From contig CANQBM010000014.1 of the NCBI GenBank assembly GCA_947589575.1, positions 1 to 36,462 on the forward strand: DNA of 36,462 nucleotides. The letters are read 5' to 3'. A program made the translations under genes and the position numbers. The notes under the pieces are model-generated. The model was not told the origin of the DNA. It did not search any database and saw only the letters and a list, made by a program, of their open reading frames with translations. Of this stretch, positions 1 to 7,533 are shown one piece after another; positions within the stretch are counted from its first letter, which is position 1; every line of letters begins with the position of its first letter. This DNA comes from an uncultured Clostridia bacterium (GTDB lineage: Bacteria > Bacillota > Clostridia > Oscillospirales > Acutalibacteraceae).

Positions 1-70
1 TACTTGGATTGAGTAATCGAATTGGTAAAATGTTGTAGTTAATAGGAATTAGTAGCAATATTATAAATTT

Positions 71-127
71 AAACTAACATCCATTTGCAGATTTATTAAT
101 ACAGACAGTTTTAAAATTGCACAGTAA
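71..127 (+). pseudogene. Relic 1 of an Rhs core end
   Basis: One frame reads CRFINTDSF followed by four codons and a stop. It matches the end of the conserved Rhs/YD-repeat core (RFIxADSF), which the longer Rhs fragment at 2591-4063 carries as CRFISADSF. Only this short tail is convincing. The upstream 70 bases do not read as Rhs in any one frame without shifts, and no toxin-length tip follows. I read it as a leftover of an older Rhs module. From here to 340 I see no gene, only AT-rich sequence. The short match limits confidence, but the second relic at 1655-1852 supports it. Confidence 0.5.
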
Positions 128-340
128 TACAAATCGTAGCAACGCCTTAAGGTAAATTGCGTTCTTATAAGGATACCCGCAGAGGTTTTAAGGAAAGCTT
201 AGTAAAAACAAACTTAAAATATTCATCTATTTCAAAAAGTACAAAGAACAGTTTAAAAAGCGATATAAGAAAAAATGGAAAAATCATATAAAAACGAAAT
301 GTGGATTTAATTGTGATAAGAAAGGTTGGACAGGTTAAAC

Positions 341-670
341 ATGAAAAAAGGTATTATTATCGTATCAATATTACTAAGCTTAACATTTATTTTAGTTGCT
401 TGCACAGAAAAAAATAATTTCGCCCAAACTGATTTAAAAAAAGAGACAACTATATCCTCTAAGGAGTTATATTCAATAGCTGAACAGGGTTTGAAGAGCA
501 AATCTGATTATTCACTTCAGGATTATAAAAGCATTGATTACACTTATAATGAAACCCAAAAGCAATATATTGTTTCTTGTACACAGGGTGATGATATTTT
601 AGGTGGAAATGCAATAATTTATATAAATGCAATAGATCTTACTGTAGAATCTGTGAAATTTGAAGAATAA
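341..670 (+). CDS. Small secreted lipoprotein, candidate immunity protein
   Basis: A 109-residue protein with a basic start (MKKG), a hydrophobic stretch of about 18 residues, and a lipobox LVAC, so it is probably cleaved and lipid-anchored at residue Cys21. The mature part is polar with no motif I recognise. I chose the ATG at 341 rather than the in-frame TTG at 326 because it gives a normal signal peptide. The ribosome site is weak. It sits just after an Rhs core relic, a position where immunity genes of polymorphic toxins are usually found. That role is inference from position only. Confidence 0.6.
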   Translation: MKKGIIIVSILLSLTFILVACTEKNNFAQTDLKKETTISSKELYSIAEQGLKSKSDYSLQDYKSIDYTYNETQKQYIVSCTQGDDILGGNAIIYINAIDLTVESVKFEE

Positions 671-760
671 TATAATCTGTAATATTAATAAAAACAATTT
701 GTGCTGCTTTGGCAAATTTATTTTAAATAATATTGGATTTAAAGAAGATAGTTCAAATAA

Positions 761-1015
761 TTGCACAATAGTATATTTCCGCTTACATTGTGTGAAAATA
801 ATTTTTTCATTGGCAGAAACAATTATGTCAGATATGTAGTTATTACAAATGATAAACAGACAGTATTCATTCCATATGAATTGTATTTTAAAGAATCACT
901 TTATAATGATTTGACATTTGCAAAGATTTATTCAACAGCCTTCAAAATCAATGTGAATAAATTTTTAGAAAATACTGTTATAAAAAGTCAGTATGATGAT
1001 TTGAGATATTCATAA
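761..1015 (+). pseudogene. Short open frame, probable gene remnant
   Basis: An 84-residue frame with no family I recognise. It has only a TTG start, no ribosome site in front of it, and no signal or membrane segment. Composition is like a real soluble protein (YVVITNDKQTVFIPYELYF), so it may be the 3' end of a lost gene. It lies among Rhs relics and possible immunity genes. It could also be chance in AT-rich DNA. Confidence 0.3.
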
Positions 1016-1096
1016 ATATCTGTTAACTATTATTTAATTACTTTAATTTTATATTAGCTTCAACTGCTGAAGGGGAATTGCTTTTAAGGTGATATT

Positions 1097-1567
1097 ATGA
1101 AAAAATTTTTATTTCCAGTTTTAAAATTACAATTGATTACAATTTTATTTAATCTCTTAATTCTTGTAATTTATCTGCCTATATATATGATTTTCGGCGA
1201 ACATGGTATTGGTTGGGTAGTTTTTTATATTGTTCAGTTAGTTTTAATGATATTGTTTTTCAGAATAATAGGAAAGTTATTATTTAAAAATTATGATAAT
1301 AAAATATTTTTAATAAATTTCATATTATCAATAATTTTCAGCGAAATAATGGCTGCGTTAGTGGTTTATAATTCTGAAGTTGGTGGATGGATTCCAATGT
1401 CAATAAGTAATTCGTTTTTCACTTTTATTGATAATACCATATTTACTATTTTTGATACCACGCATGAAATCGTTTTCTTTAGAATGTCATTGTGTTATAT
1501 TTTAGAGGATATTATTAGATATTTATGTTTAATATCAGTAAGGAAAAAGCAAGATACTATGGATTAA
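1097..1567 (+). CDS. Small polytopic membrane protein, candidate immunity protein
   Basis: A 156-residue hydrophobic protein with about four membrane segments (roughly residues 8-32, 39-59, 70-92 and a C-terminal one near 128-148). No family is recognisable to me. The start is supported by AAGGTGA 7 bases upstream. It is followed by a hairpin at 1591-1629 that can act as a terminator. Its place between two Rhs core relics and its membrane location fit an immunity protein against a membrane-acting toxin tip, but nothing in the sequence proves this. Confidence 0.6.
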   Translation: MKKFLFPVLKLQLITILFNLLILVIYLPIYMIFGEHGIGWVVFYIVQLVLMILFFRIIGKLLFKNYDNKIFLINFILSIIFSEIMAALVVYNSEVGGWIPMSISNSFFTFIDNTIFTIFDTTHEIVFFRMSLCYILEDIIRYLCLISVRKKQDTMD

Positions 1568-1590
1568 AAATAATTCCACATTTTCATCAT

Positions 1591-1629
1591 AAACAAAAGG
1601 GTGGAGTTAACCTCACTACCCTTTTGTTT
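1591..1629 (+). terminator. Hairpin terminator after the 1097-1567 gene
   Basis: A 12-bp perfect stem (AAACAAAAGGGT with ACCCTTTTGTTT) and a 15-base loop lies 24 bases after the stop codon. Its T-rich arm replaces a separate U-run. Confidence 0.55.
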
Positions 1630-1654
1630 AAATTAAATATGCAAAATTGGTTGA

Positions 1655-1852
1655 TTGTTGCATATGCCGATTGTAGTAACAGCATTTCTGTTGTTGATAC
1701 AAACAGTACTGAAGATGAGATAGCAATAGTAATGCCAACCCTCTCCGTTACAGAGGATATTACTACGATACAGAAACAGGTTACTACTATATCCAGTCCC
1801 ACTACTATACCTCACAATTTGCAGGTTTATTAATGTAGATTTACCAAAATAA
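1655..1852 (+). pseudogene. Relic 2 of an Rhs core end, frameshifted
   Basis: One frame gives a degraded version of the IIAAYVYDAWG region. Then, after a frame change near 1710-1730, another gives NPLRYRGYYYDTETGYYY, the hallmark of the Rhs core end. A further shift leads to CRFINVD and a stop at 1852. The longer module at 2591-4063 has NPLRYRGYYYDNETGYYY and CRFISAD in the same order, so identity is clear. At least two frame changes show that it is dead. No tip domain follows. Confidence 0.8.
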
Positions 1853-1983
1853 AGCAGATAGCACATTGATTTATGAACGGACAAATAAAAATCGTTTGAA
1901 ATATGTATGAAATGCTAAAAAAGACATAATACAGCAAAAAGCATAACAAAGAAATATATAAATAATTTTAAGGCGGCAACAAA

Positions 1984-2406
1984 ATGAAAAATGCACTCAA
2001 TTTTTTAGAAAAAAATAAAATAATTTTATATATAATTTCATTTATTGTAATTATATTTGATTTATTATTATCTTACTTTTATGATGATCCTATAAGATTA
2101 TTTATTAATTATTTATTAATTCCGGGATTGATGTTTTTTTCTGTGATAAAAAATCATAGAAGTTATATTATTTTGTTGTTATATGAATTATTTATAAGTT
2201 TATTAACATTTTACGATATAATCGGTATTTCCATATTTACTTATTTTTGGTTGCCTGATATTTGGCATATATTCAGTATGTTTAGTATTGATGCAACTGT
2301 TTTAGGATTACCGGCATGGCTTCAACCGATATTTATTACAGCTTTACTGGCTTTATTTGCATTAGTTTTAAAAAAACAGTTTTTTAATGCTAGTGAAAGG
2401 AAATGA
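1984..2406 (+). CDS. Small membrane protein, candidate immunity protein
   Basis: A 140-residue, strongly hydrophobic protein with about four membrane segments (near residues 13-33, 38-56, 61-80 and 110-131). TAAGGCGG 8 to 9 bases upstream is an acceptable ribosome site. No family is recognised. The stop codon overlaps the ATG of a 41-residue hydrophobic frame at 2403-2528, so the two are probably translated together. It follows Rhs relic 2, again the expected place for an immunity gene. Confidence 0.6.
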   Translation: MKNALNFLEKNKIILYIISFIVIIFDLLLSYFYDDPIRLFINYLLIPGLMFFSVIKNHRSYIILLLYELFISLLTFYDIIGISIFTYFWLPDIWHIFSMFSIDATVLGLPAWLQPIFITALLALFALVLKKQFFNASERK

Positions 2407-2528
2407 AATTTAAAAAAATTAATATTCTTCAAAATGTATGTTGTGTTGGTATTTCTGCACTGATTATTTTTGGGGATTATGGTGTTTTATTGATTTTAAT
2501 TCCTTCTTTTACAAAAATTATATTTTAA
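2403..2528 (+). CDS. 41-residue membrane peptide, translationally coupled
   Basis: Starts at an ATG that overlaps the previous stop (ATGA), the usual arrangement for coupled translation. It encodes 41 residues: a short basic start (MKFKK) and one long hydrophobic segment from about residue 10 to 36. No known family. It could be a small partner of the upstream membrane protein or the start of a gene cut short by the next Rhs module, whose open frame begins 63 bases later. Confidence 0.4.
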   Translation: MKFKKINILQNVCCVGISALIIFGDYGVLLILIPSFTKIIF

Positions 2529-2590
2529 GCGTCTTGGATAATGAAAAATATAATTAATTTATGCGTGGCTAAGTCATTTCAGCCCTATAA

Positions 2591-4063
2591 AGTAATCTCA
2601 ACACGAAGGAAACAACCATATTCATATACAAAAGCAGTGGTTGGAAGGATCAGCTTGTTTCAGTAAACGGTGTTGAGCTTACCTATGATGAAATCGGTAA
2701 TGTCCTAACCTATGGTGACAAGGAATACATCTGGGAAAGTGGAAGAAATCTTGCGGGAATAACAGACGGCAACAACAGTTATTCATATACCTATGATGAA
2801 AACGGCATAAGAACATCAAAAACCGTAAATGGCGTTACAACATACTACAATACAAAAGACGGTGTAATTCTGTCACAGACAGACGGAACAAACACAATGT
2901 ATTTTCAGTATGATACAAGTGGCACACCTTTAGGATTTATCTACAACGGTACGCAGTATTTGTATCTGACAGATCAGATGGGTGATGTTATTGCAATAAC
3001 AGATGCCGATGGAGGAATTATTGCCGCATACGTTTATGATGCCTGGGGAAAATTATTAAACATAAACTATCTTGATGAAGAAAATTCCGAGCATAACAAA
3101 ATTGTTAATGCAAATCCGCTGAGATACAGAGGCTATTATTACGATAACGAAACAGGCTATTACTATCTCCAAAGTCGTTATTATGACCCTGAATTGTGTC
3201 GTTTCATTTCCGCTGACAGCTTTGAGTATATTGACGTTGATACTCCAATGAGCGTCAACGCTTATGCTTACTGTGAAAATAATCCAATTAATTTTAGTGA
3301 TTCAACCGGACATGACTTTACGTGGGATACTTTATTTAATATTTTAAAAAAATGTTTAATAATAGACTTTGTTTTTCCGGAGTTTAGGTATAAACCGAAA
3401 ATTACTTTACCAAAAGTCAGCACTAAAAAAAATAATGTTTCAAAATGGGTTTCGGATGAAGGTAAAGTTATAGGTGTAGTTATTACAGAAATTTTTACTT
3501 GTTTGGATTTGCAGGCTATTGGAAAAAAATTAGGAAAAGATTTTAACTTTAGTAATTTTGAAGATTATCTTCAAAAAAAAGTCAATTTTTATAGAGAAGC
3601 ATTTGATAAAGGCATTGTAAAATATTGGACATCTGTTAACAATTCTGCTTCTAATGCAGCTGGTTGGATATCAACAATTGCAGGGATTTTTAATAAATCA
3701 CCCAAAAATATATCTATGTCAACAACAGCGTTACCTTATTTGACATTTGTAATTGACGATACTTCAGGAAGATATATATCACCTTTTGGAACAGCTGTTA
3801 TGCTTTTATTTGATGGTTTAATAAATGGTATTATTGATATAGGAAGTGCTATCGTTTCAGGTGTGGCTTCACCTATTGTGGGTGTTGCTACTAGTACTAT
3901 ACTTAATGCATACGTTTCGTTTTTAGGAACAAGAGAAAAAGCGGAATATTTTGCTTATAACTGGTACTATTTGCTTTTAATTTTTTATAATGAGTATATA
4001 TTACACTATCCCGATTTTATTGGTCTCAAAATTTTTCGATGGCATAATTTTGAGATGTCTTAA
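2591..4063 (+). pseudogene. Orphan Rhs C-terminal module (YD repeats plus toxin-like tip), 5' truncated
   Basis: The frame is open from 2591, straight after a stop. It reads clear YD repeats (GWKDQL, ELTYDEIGN, YTYDENGIR) well before its first ATG at 2897. From that ATG it has 388 residues: YD repeats, the core-end signature NPLRYRGYYY at residues 74-83, LQSRYYDPELCRFISADSF at 91-109, then NAYAYCENNP. Variable sequence starts at about residue 140 (base 3314). Rhs proteins carry a C-terminal toxin after this signature. The tip here is about 249 residues with a long Gly/Ala/Ile-rich hydrophobic stretch near residues 295-340, and matches no toxin fold I know. The N-terminal shell is missing, so this is a displaced module, as in known Rhs orphan arrays. 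It may be silent unless recombined into a full rhs gene. Confidence 0.85.
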
Positions 4064-4083
4064 TTCCCATTATACACCTTATT

Positions 4084-4130
4084 CGGCTACAATAAGGTAT
4101 TAGGAATTTTTAATAAATTATTTGTAGCCG
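4084..4130 (+). repeat. Inverted repeat between Rhs module and next gene
   Basis: CGGCTACAA at 4084-4092 pairs with TTGTAGCCG at 4122-4130. The inner part is also partly symmetrical (TATTA ... TAATA), so a long hairpin is possible. No U-run follows. The gene at 4150 starts 20 bases later. Confidence 0.4.
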
Positions 4131-4149
4131 GAAAGGCTATTGGAATTAT

Positions 4150-5076
4150 ATGACAATAATATTTACAAGTAAGGTATTTGAAATAATATTCTGGGTTGTT
4201 ATTATTTTAATGAAAGTTTTATATGCAGTAACAATATTTTTTAAATGCAAATATGACAATAAAAGAATACGTAATGTTATAACATTTTTATCAATACTAT
4301 TCCCTATAATTATAGGAATTATTTGTATTATAAAATATAAAAGAAGCACAAAAGACGCTTTTATTATTTTAATAACACTTGGACTTTATTTGTTTTCAAT
4401 AATTGCAGTTAGTGCTATAAATACCAATAGTGTTCAAGAAAAATATTATGACAAGGAAGGAAAAGCTTATACTTATGCAAGTGATATAACTTTTACCGAT
4501 ACCGATGGCAATAAATATACTTTTAACTTTGATAAAACAGGATATGATTATCTCTATATCAATGGCACAGATGAGCGTTTAGATGCTAATCTATGTTATC
4601 TTGACAGTAACGGGTATATTCACTATGATGATGATTTGTCAATAACCGCCAAGGACGAAACAAGTTGTGTTGACGAAGACGGCTCAATCTATTATCCTGC
4701 AAAATACACCAAATTCAATAAAAACGGTTCAATAAATTATTCATTTGACAGCGGTAATTTCAAATATGACAGATTTGGTAATGCATACACCTATGATTAT
4801 GTTCCTTACTATGATTCAGACGGAAACAAATATTTTTATTCATTTGATTCAAACACGCAAAAGGGAACATATACTAATATTTCTACAAGGGAAACATTTG
4901 AAAATGAATACAGCTTTGTAGATGAAAACGGATATTTTGTATATGATAAAGAGCATTGCTTTAAAAATCAGAAAGATATTGAGAATGTTAAAACGTATAA
5001 GGACTCGTCAGGAAAAACATATTATTGGGCGTCTGGTGTATCTTGGGATAAAAAAGGCAATTTGCTGAATAAATAG
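4150..5076 (+). CDS. Membrane-anchored protein with two long DxDGNKY repeats, candidate immunity protein
   Basis: A 308-residue protein. Residues 8-32, 43-62 and 70-90 are membrane segments. The rest is polar, rich in Tyr, Asp and Gly, and is predicted to lie on one side of the membrane. It contains two repeats of about 80 residues (about 112-195 and 218-305). Each runs DxDGNKY, then DxNGYxxYD, then DxxGxxYY and a lysine-rich turn; a partial earlier unit is at 99-112. GGAAAGG lies about 10 bases upstream of the start. It follows the Rhs tip after 86 bases, the normal place for its immunity gene, but the family is unknown to me. Confidence 0.65.
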   Translation: MTIIFTSKVFEIIFWVVIILMKVLYAVTIFFKCKYDNKRIRNVITFLSILFPIIIGIICIIKYKRSTKDAFIILITLGLYLFSIIAVSAINTNSVQEKYYDKEGKAYTYASDITFTDTDGNKYTFNFDKTGYDYLYINGTDERLDANLCYLDSNGYIHYDDDLSITAKDETSCVDEDGSIYYPAKYTKFNKNGSINYSFDSGNFKYDRFGNAYTYDYVPYYDSDGNKYFYSFDSNTQKGTYTNISTRETFENEYSFVDENGYFVYDKEHCFKNQKDIENVKTYKDSSGKTYYWASGVSWDKKGNLLNK

Positions 5077-5156
5077 CAAAAGACAGAAAATTTTTTATTT
5101 ATAGAGTAATACCCGATACTTGAAAAACAGCTATAATATTACGTGCAGTAAGTAAT

Positions 5157-5185
5157 TTGATTTTTGCACTTGTTTATGATAAAGT
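5157..5185 (+). promoter_or_regulatory. Candidate promoter of the HipA-like gene
   Basis: TTGATT at 5157-5162 and TAAAGT at 5180-5185 are 17 bases apart, 28 bases before the start codon. Moderate match to a sigma-A promoter. Confidence 0.4.
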
Positions 5186-5213
5186 ATAGTTATCAGGCAA
5201 AGGAGGTAAAGCG

Positions 5214-6263
5214 ATGATTGATTCAAGCGGATATGTAATGTCCGCCGACAAGCAGGTTGTCAGAATTGAAAATGGATTGGTTGTTGATGTTGATAAGCAA
5301 TTTGCGCCCCTGCATTTTATCAACGGAAAAGATTTTACCTCTTGGCTTGAGGGTAGGGCGATTGATTCCCACAGAGCGAATTCCCGTCTTTTAAAAAAGG
5401 TTCTCAGACTTGCAAATCGGGATGACGCTAATACTGCTCTCGCTGTAAACGCCGTTACGATTACAGATAATTATTGGTTTAAAGCAGACGGAGAAAATTT
5501 AACTTGGACAGAAGTTAAGTTTAATGAAAATGTATTTGATAATCTTGCCCTTAAAGGTGATCCTGATAGTTTTAGTCAAAAGCCTTCACGAACTCCCGAA
5601 CTTACCAATATCGGCAGTTTTGAAAAGTGCTGGCGGTTAATTAACGGCGATTGGTGGATGTATAAAAGCGGTAATGATAATCAGATTTTTTCCGAGCTTT
5701 TTATTTATCATTTGGGCAAAGAGCTTGGTTTTAACATGGCGAAATATGAATATGATAACGGCTATGTTAAAACAAAGGATTTTACTGACGGAAAAGTGAA
5801 TTTTGAGCCTATCGGTTCAGTAATGGGCGACAACGAGGATTACAGTGATAATTTTAATTATTTTATGACCCTGTCAAAGGATATTGCAGTTGACTATCTC
5901 AAAATGCTTTATCTTGATTCTATTTGCTATAATATGGATAGGCATACGAACAATTATGGATTACTTCGAAATATTGAAACGGGCAAAGTTATTTCTCTCG
6001 CGCCGAATTATGATAACAATATTGCGTTGATTGCCAATGGCTATCCTAAAGATGTCAGCAGAAAAAAAGATGGCATTCTCCGGTTTTTCTTTGAATTTCT
6101 TGACAGTAACGGCACAGCAAGGGAGTTATTTAAAACAATAGATATTCCCGTTATAACAAAAGGAATGATTGCTGAATGTATCAGTAAAATTCCTGTAAAG
6201 GCTGAAAGTGATTTTATTATTAAATTTGTTTTGAACGGACAAGAAAAAATTAAGAATATGTAA
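5214..6263 (+). CDS. HipA-like serine/threonine kinase domain protein
   Basis: A 349-residue protein with the C-terminal kinase signature of the HipA family: CYNMDRHTNNYG at about 238-249 (Asp242 as catalytic base, Asn247) and LAPNYDNN at 262-269 (Asp267 for Mg). Lys151 after WWMY is the likely ATP-binding lysine. HipA proteins phosphorylate a cellular protein such as a tRNA synthetase and can act as growth-arresting toxins. AGGAGG stands 8 bases before the ATG. There is no HipB-type DNA-binding gene beside it, so it resembles the solitary members of the family more than a classical toxin-antitoxin pair. It sits between an Rhs locus and a broken spoVAD, an accessory position. Confidence 0.75.
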   Translation: MIDSSGYVMSADKQVVRIENGLVVDVDKQFAPLHFINGKDFTSWLEGRAIDSHRANSRLLKKVLRLANRDDANTALAVNAVTITDNYWFKADGENLTWTEVKFNENVFDNLALKGDPDSFSQKPSRTPELTNIGSFEKCWRLINGDWWMYKSGNDNQIFSELFIYHLGKELGFNMAKYEYDNGYVKTKDFTDGKVNFEPIGSVMGDNEDYSDNFNYFMTLSKDIAVDYLKMLYLDSICYNMDRHTNNYGLLRNIETGKVISLAPNYDNNIALIANGYPKDVSRKKDGILRFFFEFLDSNGTARELFKTIDIPVITKGMIAECISKIPVKAESDFIIKFVLNGQEKIKNM

Positions 6264-6270
6264 GATTACC

Positions 6271-6298
6271 ACCCCCGATTAATTATTCAGTTGGGGGT
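6271..6298 (+). terminator. Weak hairpin after the HipA-like gene
   Basis: ACCCCC and GGGGGT pair around a 16-base loop, 8 bases after the stop codon. Only a short T-rich stretch follows, so termination may be weak. Confidence 0.4.
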
Positions 6299-6319
6299 AT
6301 TTGCCAATCAAATCAGTAA

Positions 6320-6739
6320 AAATTTTATAGTCTACCCTTGACAATGGCGCCGGCTGCGGCAAGGACTATTCATGATTTTTTAAGGGACACAAATACAAAG
6401 CCTCAGAATTATGATATGATTTTAACAGGCGATCTCGGTTTTACCGGCACAGAGCTTTTGTATGAGATTATGCAGAAGGAATACAAAATTAAGCTTGACG
6501 GCTACCATAAGGACTGCGGTTTGCTTATTTATAATTTAAAGGATCAGGACGTTAATTCGGGCGGTTCAGGCTGTGGTTGCAGCGGCAGTGTGCTTTGTTC
6601 GCATATTCTTAAGAATATGGAAAAGGGCAAGCTGAAAAAAGTTTTGTTTGTCGCAACAGGCGCGCTTATGTCACCGACATCTAACAAGCAGGGGAATCCT
6701 ATACCGGGTATCGCTCACGCCGTATTGCTTGAGGGGTGA
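6320..6739 (+). pseudogene. spoVAD: 3' part of spoVAD, 5' end missing
   Basis: The frame starts after an in-frame stop at 6317-6319 and immediately reads MAPAAARTIHDF, TGDLGFTG, SGGSGCGCSGSVL and FVATGALMSPTS, ending PGIAHAVLLEG. These belong to the C-terminal 40 percent of SpoVAD, a thiolase-like protein of the SpoVA channel that moves dipicolinic acid in sporulation and germination. SpoVAD is normally about 340 residues, and roughly 200 N-terminal residues are absent. There is no ribosome site and no good start, so it should be inactive. Its usual neighbour spoVAC lies downstream on the opposite strand. The break falls near 6320-6344, at the edge of the accessory left end. Confidence 0.9.
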
Positions 6740-6743
6740 TGAA

Positions 6744-6899
6744 ATGAAGCATTTTAATAACCTCAAGCTGGTATCTTCTTTCAGGGAAATATCAAATGTT
6801 CTTGATATTATCTCAGGAGTAATAAGAATTTTTGTATTTGTTCTTATAATTTTGCAGGGAATTCTTTTGGTTAAGGAAACAAAAAAAGACCTTCAGTAG
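6744..6899 (+). CDS. 51-residue single-pass membrane protein
   Basis: Starts at an ATG preceded by GAGGGGTGAT, which overlaps the end of the spoVAD remnant, so it was probably the next gene of the old spoVA operon. It has a polar start and one membrane segment at about residues 20-44, then a short basic tail. No family recognised. Its stop codon lies in the loop of the terminator hairpin at 6885-6921. With spoVAD broken, its expression may be lost. Confidence 0.5.
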   Translation: MKHFNNLKLVSSFREISNVLDIISGVIRIFVFVLIILQGILLVKETKKDLQ

Positions 6900-6921
6900 T
6901 TTTTAACGGCCGAAGGTCTTT
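6885..6921 (+). terminator. Terminator after the 51-residue gene
   Basis: AAAGACCTTC and GAAGGTCTTT form a 10-bp stem. The stop codon of the gene is in the loop, and TTTCCTTT ends the right arm and follows it. Confidence 0.6.
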
Positions 6922-6935
6922 CCTTTATAATGATA

Positions 6936-6974
6936 ACAGGCTGATACTCATTTAAAAATTGAGTATCAGCCTGT
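6936..6974 (-). terminator. Terminator after spoVAC, probably bidirectional
   Basis: A perfect 15-bp stem (ACAGGCTGATACTCA with TGAGTATCAGCCTGT) with a 9-base loop stands 3 bases past the spoVAC stop, between convergent genes. Confidence 0.65.
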
Positions 6975-6977
6975 GAA

Positions 6978-7421
6978 TTAATAAAGCTTAAAAATAAAAA
7001 TTATGAGTCCGTATAAAAATGATGATGCAATTCCGTATACTATTACAGGACCTGCGATTGTAAACATCTGCGACGCCGTGCCTAAAATAAAGCCTTCGTG
7101 CTGAAACTCAAGCGCGGGCGAGACAACCGAATTTGCAAAGCCGGTAATCGGCACAATCGTTCCTGCCCCTGCGTGTCTTGCAATTTTGTCAAATACTCCG
7201 ATACCTGTCAGTATTGCCGTAATGATGATTAAAACAGCTGAGGTCCCTGCCTGTACTTCTTTCTCGCCAAGCCCCGCATTTTTTAAAAGCTCTGTGATAA
7301 GCTGACCGAATGTGCAGATAAGCCCGCCGATTACAAACGCTTTTATGCAGTTTAGAAATTTCGGGGAATTAGGGCTTGCTTTATCAGCCATTTTACTGTA
7401 GTCGTCTTTACTAATGCTCAT
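6978..7421 (-). CDS. spoVAC: Stage V sporulation protein AC
   Basis: A 147-residue membrane protein matching SpoVAC: FLNCIKAFVIGGLICTFGQ near residues 22-40, GAGTIVPITGFANS, SPALEFQHEGFILG and FTIAGPVIVYG. SpoVAC forms the mechanosensitive-like pore of the SpoVA complex for dipicolinic acid and calcium in the spore inner membrane. I prefer the ATG at 7421, with AGGAG 8 bases before it, over the GTG at 7430 that overlaps this site. It resembles SpoVAC and not the related SpoVAE because of the FANSVVSPALEF region. spoVAC, spoVAD and spoVAE are normally one operon; here spoVAC faces the broken spoVAD. Confidence 0.92.
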   Translation of the reverse strand: MSISKDDYSKMADKASPNSPKFLNCIKAFVIGGLICTFGQLITELLKNAGLGEKEVQAGTSAVLIIITAILTGIGVFDKIARHAGAGTIVPITGFANSVVSPALEFQHEGFILGTASQMFTIAGPVIVYGIASSFLYGLIIFIFKLY

Positions 7422-7533
7422 ATAAATCACTCCTGTGAATATTGTTTACAATAATATAATAATTATACTCTTGACTTTTATAATTATATCTTGTAATATT
7501 AAAATATACTATTTGTAATCAGGAGGCAATGCT

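Noticed and set aside
6978-7430. SpoVAE instead of SpoVAC
   Set aside because: The FANSVVSPALEF and FTIAGPVIVYG regions and about 150-residue length match SpoVAC; SpoVAE is shorter and lacks them.
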